Source of the DNA: Deinococcales bacterium
Lineage (GTDB): Bacteria > Deinococcota > Deinococci > Deinococcales > Deinococcaceae
DNA: 8,962 nucleotides
Assembly (NCBI GenBank): GCA_014378225.1
Contig: JACMOA010000389.1
Coordinates: 1-8,962 of the forward strand
Reading direction: 5' to 3'
Shown: in pieces, positions 1 through 5,823 of the stretch
Position numbering within the stretch: position 1 is the first letter of the stretch
Layout of the letters: each line of letters begins with the position of its first letter
Notes under the pieces: generated by a model
Database searches by the model: none
Told to the model about the DNA's origin: nothing
What the model saw: only the letters and a program-made list of their open reading frames with translations
Made by a program: the position numbers and the translations under genes

Positions 1-1
1 C

Positions 2-409
2 CCGCTCGAGGAGGAACCCCAGGGAGACTTGATTTCAGAGGTGCTCGAGAAGCTCAAGGATTACCGCTTCGTGGACGATTCCAAACTGGCTGAAAGCCTG
101 AGTCACACCAGGGGCGTGGGAGGTTACCGCATCAAGGCCAAGATGTTCGAGCGCGGCATTGACGAGGAAACAGGGGCTGCTGCCCTGAAAAACGTGGACC
201 CAGAACTCGAGCAAAGTGAACTCGAGCGCCTGGTGGAGCGCAATTGGGAGCGCTGGAAGGCAGCGGGGTCAAAAGGTCACGCCAGGGCTTACGGTTTTCT
301 GGCCCGGCGTGGCTTCTCGAGCCGTGAGATTTTGAAAGCGCTGGCCCCGCTGCAAAACCGGGACTCGAGGTTTAGGGGAAACCTTGACAGCGAAGGCCAA
401 GACGAGTAA
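2..409 (+). CDS. recX: RecX family regulatory protein, 5' end outside window
   Basis: RecX proteins bind RecA filaments and modulate recombination and SOS-type repair in the cytoplasm. The frame is open to the first base of the window, so the start lies upstream; a TTG at 29 is in frame, but starting there would remove the usual N-terminal helical repeat. The visible part has the family pattern: a helix ending in 'YRFVDDSKLAESL' (the common 'GYLDDxRFA' motif), then 'GGYRIKAKMFERGI', then a second repeat with 'KGHARAYGFLARRGFSSREILKAL'. About 135 residues are visible; family members are commonly 150-260. Residues after 'ALAPLQ' look like an unconserved tail. Four of its six CTCGAG sites read Leu-Glu. 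A tRNA gene follows after 42 bp in the same direction, so joint transcription is possible. Family assignment is by motif pattern only, but fits well. Confidence 0.8.
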   Translation, partial: PLEEEPQGDLISEVLEKLKDYRFVDDSKLAESLSHTRGVGGYRIKAKMFERGIDEETGAAALKNVDPELEQSELERLVERNWERWKAAGSKGHARAYGFLARRGFSSREILKALAPLQNRDSRFRGNLDSEGQDE

Positions 410-451
410 ATTTCAGGGGTTTACAGCGTTTCAGAGGATTAGAGCCAGTGT

Positions 452-528
<77 letters not shown>

Positions 529-533
529 GCGTT

Positions 534-559
534 TCCCCCGTGGCTGGGGGATTTTCTTT
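534..559 (+). terminator. Rho-independent terminator of the tRNA gene
   Basis: TCCCCC (534-539) pairs with GGGGGA (546-551) around a six-base loop, followed directly by TTTTCTTT (552-559). It starts six bases after the tRNA CCA, so it ends the tRNA transcript (and any recX-tRNA read-through). Confidence 0.9.
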
Positions 560-560
560 G

Positions 561-588
561 GTAGTTAGCAATGAGTAGTGAGTGGTGA
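561..588. repeat. Degenerate heptanucleotide tandem repeat, four units
   Basis: Four consecutive 7-base units: GTAGTTA, GCAATGA, GTAGTGA, GTGGTGA. They share the form GNNNTGA and the strict 7-base period. This is the first of three such tracts in the gene-free stretch 529-737, which otherwise holds the tRNA terminator, AT-rich sequence around 590-660 with no recognisable signal, and one CTCGAG at 670. Confidence 0.6.
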
Positions 589-674
589 GCTAAAAGACTT
601 TTAAGATGTTGTTTCTTGATTCTTTTTAGTAGGTTTAAAAGCTGTTTCTGGTCTAACAAAAGGGGGTGACTCGA

Positions 675-695
675 GCGATTAGCGATTAGCGATTA
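675..695. repeat. Perfect heptanucleotide tandem repeat, three units of GCGATTA
   Basis: GCGATTA is repeated three times without mismatch (675-681, 682-688, 689-695) and followed by GC. It begins at the end of a CTCGAG site (670-675). The same heptad, in the opposite orientation, recurs as two units at 7378-7391, so it is a dispersed element family and not a single slippage event. Confidence 0.85.
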
Positions 696-710
696 GCCTT
701 TTAGGTGTGG

Positions 711-724
711 ATTGCTCATTGCTC
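711..724. repeat. Heptanucleotide tandem repeat, two units of ATTGCTC
   Basis: ATTGCTC is present twice (711-717, 718-724) just ahead of the phosphoesterase start at 738. Two units alone could be chance, but it has the same 7-base period as the tracts at 561 and 675. It must overlap any promoter of the next gene. Confidence 0.5.
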
Positions 725-737
725 GTAGCCCTTTCTT

Positions 738-1436
738 TTGCGCCTTTTCGCCGTAGCAGACCCTCACCTCTCGAGCGTGCGCCCCAAGCCGATGGATGTT
801 TTTGGTGGCAACTGGACCGGACACCCACAGGCATTTTTTGACGGCTGGCTCGATTCCAGGGTCACGGCTGAGGACCTAATTTTGATTCCCGGTGACATTT
901 CCTGGGCCATGTCGCTTGAGGACGCCTTACCCGATTTGCTCTCTATTGCAGCGCTTCCAGGTCAGAAAATTCTCTCGAGGGGAAACCATGATTACTGGTG
1001 GCCCAGCATCAGCAAGTTGCGTTCACACTTACCAGATAAGATGTTTGCGCTTCAAAACGACGCGCTGAGAATTGGAGACACTGCTTTTTGTGGCACAAGG
1101 GGCTGGACTTGCCCGGACTCTGAGGGTTTTTCACTCGAGGACGAGAAAATTTATAAGCGTGAACTCGAGCGATTGCGCCTGAGCCTGATGGCGGCCCGTA
1201 AGCTCGAGGCGGCGCAAACGGTGGTGATGCTGCATTACCCGCCCACTGCCTCCAACCTGCGTCCCTCCGGATTTACTGCACTGTTCGAGGAATTCAGGCC
1301 CACATGTGTGGTGTATGGACATCTGCACGGGGTCAACCCAGAGCGCCTGCTGAGGGACTGGGAAGGCGTGCCGCTGCATTTTGTGGCGGCGGACGCGCTG
1401 AGGTTCAGGCCAAAGTTAATACTCGAGCAGGTTTAA
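738..1436 (+). CDS. Calcineurin-like metallophosphoesterase
   Basis: A 232-residue cytoplasmic hydrolase of the two-metal phosphoesterase superfamily; the substrate cannot be told from sequence. The metal-binding motif series is complete: D8-x-H10, G52-D53 (in 'PGDISWAM'), G82-N83-H84-D85 ('GNHDYWW'), H166 ('MLHYPP') and G194-H195-L196-H197. The 'KPMDVFGGNW' and 'GDISWAM' stretches suit the predicted phosphohydrolase family that I recall as COG1768. The start is TTG at 738: an in-frame TAG at 726-728 excludes anything further upstream, and the next ATG (792) would delete the first metal motif. There is no Shine-Dalgarno sequence ahead of it, so it may be leaderless. The upstream gap carries heptad repeats; the broken GNAT gene begins 18 bp after its stop. 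Confidence 0.85.
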   Translation: MRLFAVADPHLSSVRPKPMDVFGGNWTGHPQAFFDGWLDSRVTAEDLILIPGDISWAMSLEDALPDLLSIAALPGQKILSRGNHDYWWPSISKLRSHLPDKMFALQNDALRIGDTAFCGTRGWTCPDSEGFSLEDEKIYKRELERLRLSLMAARKLEAAQTVVMLHYPPTASNLRPSGFTALFEEFRPTCVVYGHLHGVNPERLLRDWEGVPLHFVAADALRFRPKLILEQV

Positions 1437-1454
1437 ATTCACCCGAGAAAACCT

Positions 1455-1985
1455 TTGTACACTCGAGGGGTGACGCTTGACCTACAGCCCGTTTCACTTG
1501 AAACCCCTGCACAATCCTCGAGCCTGATTATTGAAGCTGCCCACTGGCTCGAGCGCGAAGGAAAAACCTTGTGGAACCCGCTCGAGTTGATGCCAAAAGC
1601 CCTGCTCGAGCGCTACCGTCTGGACGAGCTATTTTTAGCCACGCTCGAGAGTAAAAGTGTGGGAACTGCGGTGCTTCAGGACACAGACCCGCTGTTCTAG
1701 CCCAATGTGCTCGAGGGTGAGGCGTTGTACGCGCACAAGCTCAGTATCGCTCGAGCGCACGCTGGGAAGGGGTTGGGTCGCGCTTTGTTGGACGCGGCTC
1801 GAGCGGAAGCACAGGCACGGGGCAGGCGGTTTTTGCGGCTAGATACCTCGAGCAAACACTTACCCCTGTGTGCGTTCTACGAAAACTACGGTTTTATTAA
1901 GGTTGGAGAGCGGCAAGTGGGGCCGTACCCTGTTCATCTATATCAGCTCGAGGTGAAAAGTTCGAGCAACGTATTTGACAGTTAA
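1455..1985 (+). pseudogene. GNAT family N-acetyltransferase, interrupted by an in-frame amber codon
   Basis: Read through one TAG, this frame gives about 176 residues that look like one acetyl-CoA-dependent GNAT enzyme. The first half (1455-1697) ends 'VLQDTDPLF'; TAG lies at 1698-1700; the same frame continues 'PNVLEGEALYAHKLSIARAHAGKGLGRALLDAARAEA', the core strand and acetyl-CoA loop, then 'LPLCAFYENYGFIKVGE'. GNATs often have Trp-Pro after 'DPLF', so TGG to TAG is the simplest origin. The Arg/Gln usually opening the 'xxGxG' loop is Ala here. The start is uncertain: TTG 1455 or GTG 1470. An internal GTG at 1707 could restart translation, but the half product would lack the N-terminal strands. 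The gene has the highest CTCGAG density in the window (11 in 531 bp) and carries no frameshift, so inactivation looks recent. A sequencing error or stop read-through is the alternative. Confidence 0.8.
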
Positions 1986-1989
1986 AGTC

Positions 1990-2018
1990 TTGAACCGAAG
2001 AGTTTTATCCATTATATT
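1990..2018 (+). promoter_or_regulatory. Sigma-A-type promoter giving a leaderless transcript for the XRE gene
   Basis: TTGAAC (1990-1995), a 17-bp spacer and TATATT (2013-2018) form a near-consensus promoter. The ATG at 2025 begins seven bases after the -10 box, where transcription should start, and there is no Shine-Dalgarno sequence. This TANNNT-to-ATG arrangement is established as common in Deinococcus. A separate TTGACA at 1975-1980, inside the end of the GNAT frame, is too far away for this -10. Confidence 0.75.
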
Positions 2019-2024
2019 AGGCAA

Positions 2025-2603
2025 ATGACAACTATAGTAGACGAAACAGGTGCTCAAGTCGCACGTCGTCTCAAGCTCGAGCGCGATGCACGCCAGTGGT
2101 CTCAAGCCGATTTAGCGGAGCGCTCCGGGGTGTCCAAAGCCACCATCAGCAAGATTGAACGCGAGGAGATGAGTCCTACCGCCGTTCTGCTGGTGCGGCT
2201 GGCTGGCGCGTTTGACCTGACCCTGGCGGGCCTGCTATTGCGGGCTGAGGGCCACTCTGAAAGCCATTCTAAAAGATTGTCAAAAAGTGCCAATCAACCC
2301 GTCTGGCGCGACCCGGACACCGGATATCTTCGCAAACAAGTTTTTGTAAGACCCGACCACCCGCTCGAGCTGGCCCAAATTGAGCTGCCCGCCGGAGGGC
2401 AGGTGACTCTACCCGCCTCTTCTTACGTCCATATTCGTCAGGTTATTTGGGTACAGCAGGGCCAACTGACTATTCTCGAGGGGGCCGAAAAACAAATTTT
2501 GAGCGCAGGAGATTGTCTAGGATTCGGGCCACCTTCCGACGTGACCTTAGCCAACGAAACCGCCACATCCTGTACCTATCTGGTCGTTTTAGCTCGAGGG
2601 TAA
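2025..2603 (+). CDS. XRE family transcriptional regulator with C-terminal cupin domain
   Basis: A 192-residue DNA-binding regulator. Residues 10-72 are a Cro/CI-type helix-turn-helix: 'QVARRLKLERDARQWSQADLAERSGVSKATISKIERE', with the recognition helix near 37-47. Residues about 100-190 form a small-molecule-sensing cupin barrel ('HIRQVIWVQQGQLTILEGAEKQILSAGDCLGF'). The architecture and length match the common HTH-cupin regulators. Such proteins often control their own operon and a neighbouring metabolic or transferase gene, but the ligand is unknown. The ATG follows a -10 box by six bases, so translation is probably leaderless. The GNAT gene downstream begins five bases after this stop and its ribosome site lies in the last codons, so the two are cotranscribed and probably coupled. 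Confidence 0.9.
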   Translation: MTTIVDETGAQVARRLKLERDARQWSQADLAERSGVSKATISKIEREEMSPTAVLLVRLAGAFDLTLAGLLLRAEGHSESHSKRLSKSANQPVWRDPDTGYLRKQVFVRPDHPLELAQIELPAGGQVTLPASSYVHIRQVIWVQQGQLTILEGAEKQILSAGDCLGFGPPSDVTLANETATSCTYLVVLARG

Positions 2604-2608
2604 ATACC

Positions 2609-3139
2609 ATGTTCAACATTAAAATTTCTGCTCTAAACCCTTCGCCCAAAGTCCTCGAGATGTTGAGTGAAATTCTGGTAGAAACCGTAGCCCAAAACGG
2701 GTCAGTGGGGTTTATGCACCCGCTCGAGCCGGAAAAAGCACATACTTTCTGGGAAGGCGCTCTAAAGGCCGCCGCTCGAGGGGAAAGAACGGTATTGGGA
2801 GCCTGGGATGGTGATGTTTTGGTGGGAACGGTCACTCTGCTGCTCGAGTGTCCCCCCAATCAGCCGCACCGGGCCGAAATCGCCAAGATGATGACCCGGC
2901 TCAGTCACCGGGGCCGTGGAATTGCCAGCGCCCTGCTGCGTGAAGCCGAGAATCTAGCAGTACAGCATGAACGCACCCTGCTGGTGCTCGATACCGCCAC
3001 AGACGGCGGGGCCTCGAGCCTGTATAAAAAGATGGGGTTTATGCTAACCGGAGAAATCCCGGATTACGCGCTCAAACCGTACGGTGGGCTGACCGGAACC
3101 CTGATTTACTGGAAACGGATTGGTGGCTCGAGCGTTTAA
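2609..3139 (+). CDS. GNAT family N-acetyltransferase, second gene of the XRE operon
   Basis: A 176-residue acetyl-CoA-dependent acyltransferase. The acetyl-CoA-binding loop is intact: 'MMTRLSHRGRGIASALLREAE' with R101-G-R-G-I-A106. The later 'LDTATDGGASSLYKKMGFMLTGEIPDYA' is the conserved helix and strand near the C terminus. The 'RGERTVLGAWDGDVLVGTVTLLL' core resembles GNATs annotated as small-molecule or antibiotic acetyltransferases, but the substrate cannot be read from sequence. ATG 2609 is chosen over longer in-frame options because GAGGG at 2596-2600 sits eight bases upstream and the longer forms overlap the regulator heavily. It directly follows the XRE-cupin gene, a frequent pairing, so the regulator may sense the acetylation substrate. 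With the broken GNAT upstream, two acetyltransferase genes flank one regulator. Confidence 0.88.
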   Translation: MFNIKISALNPSPKVLEMLSEILVETVAQNGSVGFMHPLEPEKAHTFWEGALKAAARGERTVLGAWDGDVLVGTVTLLLECPPNQPHRAEIAKMMTRLSHRGRGIASALLREAENLAVQHERTLLVLDTATDGGASSLYKKMGFMLTGEIPDYALKPYGGLTGTLIYWKRIGGSSV

Positions 3140-3173
3140 GTGGAGATTGTGGTCAAAACTGTGTTTGTCAATC

Positions 3174-3202
3174 GCAAACGCTGAACTGGTTTTAACGTTT
3201 GC
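3174..3202. other. Inverted repeat between convergent genes
   Basis: GCAAACG (3174-3180) and CGTTTGC (3196-3202) form a 7-bp perfect inverted repeat with a 15-base loop, in the 70 bp between the converging GNAT and VOC genes. GTTTG at 3163-3167 could pair instead with CAAAC 3175-3179. No clean T-run follows on either strand, so a terminator role is only plausible. Confidence 0.35.
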
Positions 3203-3209
3203 ACTCTCT

Positions 3210-3593
3210 CTAATCCTCGAGCGCCACACCCACATGCGAACCTTCCACAATCTCGAGCCGATTGCCCCACGGGTCCGCCATGAACACCCGCCTCACCTCG
3301 GCGCGGCCATCCCACTCGAGCAGGTAGCCCTCGTTTTCAGCCATTTCGGCAAACAAATCTAAATCCCTGACCCGCAGGCACAGTCTGGCCCGCTTGCTGG
3401 CACTAAATGGCTCTGAGGTGAGGGTATGAAGCTGCCGACCATCCGGCATTCCAAACCACACCCCACTCAGCACAGCCAATTTTTCCGGCTTTTGCAGCTC
3501 TGTCATGCCCAGAAACTCGCCGAAAAACGCTCGAGCTTCACCCTCATGCCCTTTGGGGGCGGTTACTAAAACGTGGTCCAAACCTGTAATCAT
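3210..3593 (-). CDS. VOC (glyoxalase / extradiol dioxygenase fold) protein
   Basis: A 127-residue protein of the vicinal oxygen chelate superfamily, which includes metal-dependent isomerases, dioxygenases and antibiotic-binding proteins. Evidence is the opening 'MITGLDHVLVTAPKG' with the usual first metal His, 'ARAFFGEFLGMTEL', a central His in 'GRQLHTLTSEPF', and the closing 'RVFMADPWGNRLEIVEG' with the terminal Glu. The specific activity is unknown; the length fits a single-module VOC protein that would act as a dimer. ATG 3593 is chosen because it overlaps the TGA of the upstream regulator as ATGA and GGAG lies nine bases before it; a start seven codons earlier is possible. It is the second gene of a minus-strand operon with the TrmB-like regulator, which may respond to its substrate. 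Confidence 0.85.
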   Translation of the reverse strand: MITGLDHVLVTAPKGHEGEARAFFGEFLGMTELQKPEKLAVLSGVWFGMPDGRQLHTLTSEPFSASKRARLCLRVRDLDLFAEMAENEGYLLEWDGRAEVRRVFMADPWGNRLEIVEGSHVGVALED

Positions 3594-4300
3594 CTCGAGT
3601 TCTCCGCCTGCCATACCGCCGATGCTGCCGGGGCTTCGGGCAAGGTCTCAAAATTGCGGTCACGGTGGGCCAGGGCAATGTAACCCTCCACCAGCTTGAC
3701 GATGACGATGTTGTGGGTATGCACCCCGTGCGCCTCTACCCCACCGCCAAAATGGGCAATCAGCGCGGCTTCACCGTCCCGAGCCATCAAAAACGGCTCT
3801 TGTCCGGCTTTGGCGATAGGCGGCAAATGCTCGAGCGGGGCGCGAACCACCTGGGCGCGGTGTGGGGAGTGGTCCTCGAGCGCACCATAAAAATGTCCAG
3901 CTATGAAGAGGGATTTGCGGGCATTCTCGGCCATGTTCTGGGCTACCGAATGGATGGCAGCCTCGCCCTGAAGCGGATAAACCGCCTCGGGCGCACCTTC
4001 TTGTGTAAGCCTTGCCATCTCGCGCTCGAGCAGGTTTAGTCGGTTGTCAAACTCTCTTCTCGAGCGCTCAAGATATTCACGGGCTGAAAGGGGTGCGTAC
4101 TCGATGGGGTTAGTTTGTATCTTACTCGCAAGGCCGCGCCCCTCCAAACGCTCGAGGGTTTCGTAAATTTTAGGACGCGGAATAGCAGCCTGACGCGCAA
4201 TTCGGGCCGGGGCCGCCTGCCCCAGACTCAACAGAGCGGTGTACGCTCGAGATTCGTATTCGGTCAGGCCCAAAGCCTGAAGGTGGACAGACGCGCTCAT
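3590..4300 (-). CDS. TrmB-like transcriptional regulator
   Basis: A 236-residue regulator. Residues 8-62 are a TrmB-type winged helix: 'LGLTEYESRAYTALLSLGQAAPARIARQAAIPRPKIYETLERLEGRGL', very close to the family consensus. Residues 72-101 are a Glu/Arg-rich likely coiled coil ('REYLERSRREFDNRLNLLEREMARL'), which in this family supports dimerisation. The C-terminal half ('GEAAIHSVAQNMAENARKSLFIAG' onward to 'HNIVIVKLVEGYIALAHRDRNF') resembles the phospholipase-D-like effector region of TrmB relatives, without catalytic HKD motifs that I can see. TrmB proteins sense sugars or other metabolites; the ligand here is unknown. TATAAT lies nine bases upstream of the ATG, so the mRNA has little or no leader. 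The stop overlaps the VOC start by four bases (ATGA), indicating translational coupling. Confidence 0.87.
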   Translation of the reverse strand: MSASVHLQALGLTEYESRAYTALLSLGQAAPARIARQAAIPRPKIYETLERLEGRGLASKIQTNPIEYAPLSAREYLERSRREFDNRLNLLEREMARLTQEGAPEAVYPLQGEAAIHSVAQNMAENARKSLFIAGHFYGALEDHSPHRAQVVRAPLEHLPPIAKAGQEPFLMARDGEAALIAHFGGGVEAHGVHTHNIVIVKLVEGYIALAHRDRNFETLPEAPAASAVWQAENSR

Positions 4301-4309
4301 GTGAGGGAT

Positions 4310-4315
4310 ATTATA
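4310..4315 (-). promoter_or_regulatory. -10 box of the TrmB-VOC operon
   Basis: On the minus strand TATAAT occupies 4315-4310, with nine bases between it and the ATG at 4300. Transcription would begin at about 4303, leaving at most a few leader bases and no room for a Shine-Dalgarno sequence. No recognisable -35 lies 16-18 bp upstream (about 4332-4338), so an activator or a weak -35 is implied. Confidence 0.65.
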
Positions 4316-4416
4316 CGGGATTGGGCGCTCGAGTGCGGAGCGATTCGGTGGGAGTTTACTGTTTCACCCAGGATTCAATTTCTTAAAAGCGAATGGTTTA
4401 CGCGCATTGTCTCGAC

Positions 4417-4460
4417 TTAATGACACTTCGGAGCCGTGTACTTGAGCGTCCAATCATTAA
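4417..4460. promoter_or_regulatory. Inverted repeat in the 290-bp divergent intergenic region
   Basis: TTAATGA (4417-4423) and TCATTAA (4454-4460) are perfect reverse complements, centres 37 bases apart, enclosing ACAC (4423-4426) and GTGT (4436-4439). They sit between the TrmB-like gene and the exported dehydrogenase and could be operator half-sites or a hairpin. The rest of 4301-4590 has two CTCGAG sites (4328, 4534), the TrmB -10 box and the hairpin at 4556; I found no convincing -35/-10 pair for the downstream operon. Confidence 0.3.
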
Positions 4461-4555
4461 GCCTTGAGCTGTTCTGTATCAACCATAAACCCATCATTTA
4501 GAGTGCTCAAAATGGTGACCCAAACTAAGTTTTCTCGAGTTGAGCGCCGCACAAT

Positions 4556-4584
4556 GTCTTTTGGAAGACTTTTTCTTCTGGAGG
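4556..4584 (+). promoter_or_regulatory. Leader hairpin, T-rich tract and strong ribosome binding site before the exported dehydrogenase
   Basis: GTCTT (4556-4560) pairs with AAGAC (4565-4569) around TTGG, followed by TTTTT and then GGAGG at 4580-4584, six bases before ATG 4591. The ribosome site fixes the start of the dehydrogenase. The small hairpin plus T-run resembles a weak attenuator or an mRNA-stabilising leader; a regulatory role is inference. Confidence 0.45.
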
Positions 4585-4590
4585 ATTGGC

Positions 4591-5823
4591 ATGAAAAGAT
4601 TATTATTTAGCTCGCTGCTGGTGGCCTCGAGTCTGGCCCTGGCTCAAAACACCCCCCCTATTGCCCGTCCGGTTCCACCCGGAGAACCCCCAGTCAGTGC
4701 CACTGTCACCCGTAACGAACCCACCCCGCTCGAGTTCAGCATGGACAAGCTGAGCCGCCTGAAGGTTCCCGCCGGATTCGAGCTGAAGGTAATGGCAACC
4801 GGACTGGGCAACGCCCGCATGATGCATGTGATGCCAGACGGCGGCATTTACCTTACCCGCCGCGCTCAGGGCGATGTGTACTACCTCAAGGATGTCAATA
4901 AGGACGGCAAGATTGAAGCGGTAGAGCGCAAACAGGTGGCCCAGAACATCAAGCTGGCGCACGGTCTGGACGTGAGAGACGGCAAACTCTATGTGGTCGG
5001 CGAGAAGACCATCTGGGTGATGACGATGGCTCAGGACGGCACTCTGAGCGTTCCTCAAGTGTTTGCCGACGGTTTCCCAGACGCCGGACAGCACCCAGCC
5101 CGTACCCTTCTTTGGGGTTATGACGGCTACCTGTACGCCACCTTTGGCAGCACCAACAACGACTCGAGAACTCCCAACCCAGAAGAAGCTACCCTGCTCC
5201 GCATTGCGCCAGATGGCAAGAGCCGTGAAATTTTTGCCAGTGGTCTGCGCCACACCATTGGCTTTGGCTGGCATCCGGTCACGAAGGTGCTGTACGGCTT
5301 CGACCAGGGTTCAGACTGGCACGGCGACAACATACCGCCCGAGGAAATGAACGTCATCGAGCGCGGCAAGAACTATGGCTGGCCCTGGTGTTACGGCGAT
5401 AAAACCCCGGACCCTTTTGTCAACGTGTACAATATCCCCGGCAAAATCAGCAAAGCGGAATACTGTGCAGGAACTCAGGGCTATCTGATGGGCTACACCC
5501 CCCACGCCGCCGCTATCTGGATGGAGTACTACACCGCCGCCCAGTTTCCGCTCGAGTACAAGAATGACGCTTTTGTAGCCATGCGTGGCTCTTGGAACCG
5601 TACTGAACCCAGTGGTTACGAGGTGGTCCGGGTGGATTTTGATGCAGCGGGTAAACCCAGCACCATCACCCCTTTCCTGACCGGGTTTGTGTATCAGGAA
5701 GGCGAGGTCTGGAAACAGTTTGGACGCGTGGCAGGCGTAGCCCAGTACACCGATGGCTCTCTCCTGGTGACCGACGACCAGAGCGGCGTGATTTACCAGA
5801 TTTCTTACACCGGAGCAAAATAA
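4591..5823 (+). CDS. Exported sorbosone-dehydrogenase-like (PQQ-type sugar dehydrogenase) protein
   Basis: A 410-residue predicted beta-propeller oxidoreductase. Residues 1-18 (MKRLLFSSLLVASSLALA) are a signal peptide with an A-x-A site before Q19, so it acts outside the membrane. The mature part has the hallmarks of the glucose/sorbosone dehydrogenase family: 'LKVPAGFELKVMATGLGNARMM', 'GLRHTIGFGWHP' (R220, H221), residues 236-254 with 'GFDQGSDWHGDNIPPEE', 'KNYGWPWCYG' and 'VAMRGSWNR'. Residues 101-112 (DVNKDGKIEAVE) fit an EF-hand-type calcium loop (D101, N103, D105, E109, E112). Whether it binds PQQ and which sugar it oxidises are not visible; no PQQ-synthesis gene is here. ATG 4591 is chosen over the longer frame for its GGAGG and signal peptide. 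Its TAA overlaps the SodC-fusion ATG by one base. Only four CTCGAG sites in 1.2 kb, unlike its neighbours. Confidence 0.88.
   Translation: MKRLLFSSLLVASSLALAQNTPPIARPVPPGEPPVSATVTRNEPTPLEFSMDKLSRLKVPAGFELKVMATGLGNARMMHVMPDGGIYLTRRAQGDVYYLKDVNKDGKIEAVERKQVAQNIKLAHGLDVRDGKLYVVGEKTIWVMTMAQDGTLSVPQVFADGFPDAGQHPARTLLWGYDGYLYATFGSTNNDSRTPNPEEATLLRIAPDGKSREIFASGLRHTIGFGWHPVTKVLYGFDQGSDWHGDNIPPEEMNVIERGKNYGWPWCYGDKTPDPFVNVYNIPGKISKAEYCAGTQGYLMGYTPHAAAIWMEYYTAAQFPLEYKNDAFVAMRGSWNRTEPSGYEVVRVDFDAAGKPSTITPFLTGFVYQEGEVWKQFGRVAGVAQYTDGSLLVTDDQSGVIYQISYTGAK

Noticed and set aside
420..448. TTTACA as a tRNA promoter -35
   Set aside because: No acceptable -10 hexamer lies 16-18 bp downstream.
1131..1379. 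82-codon minus-strand frame inside the phosphoesterase
   Set aside because: Antisense shadow of a gene with a full catalytic motif set.
1975..1980. TTGACA as -35 of the XRE promoter
   Set aside because: It is 32 bp from the only good -10 (2013-2018); TTGAAC at 1990 has the correct 17-bp spacing.
2470..2859. 129-codon minus-strand frame over the regulator-GNAT junction
   Set aside because: Opposes two well-supported genes; composition is that of an antisense shadow.
3665..4039. 124-codon plus-strand frame inside the TrmB-like gene
   Set aside because: Antisense to a gene with clear winged-helix and effector regions; no domain pattern of its own.
4603..5274. 223-codon minus-strand frame in the exported dehydrogenase
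   Set aside because: Long, but fully antisense to a signal-peptide protein with strong family motifs.
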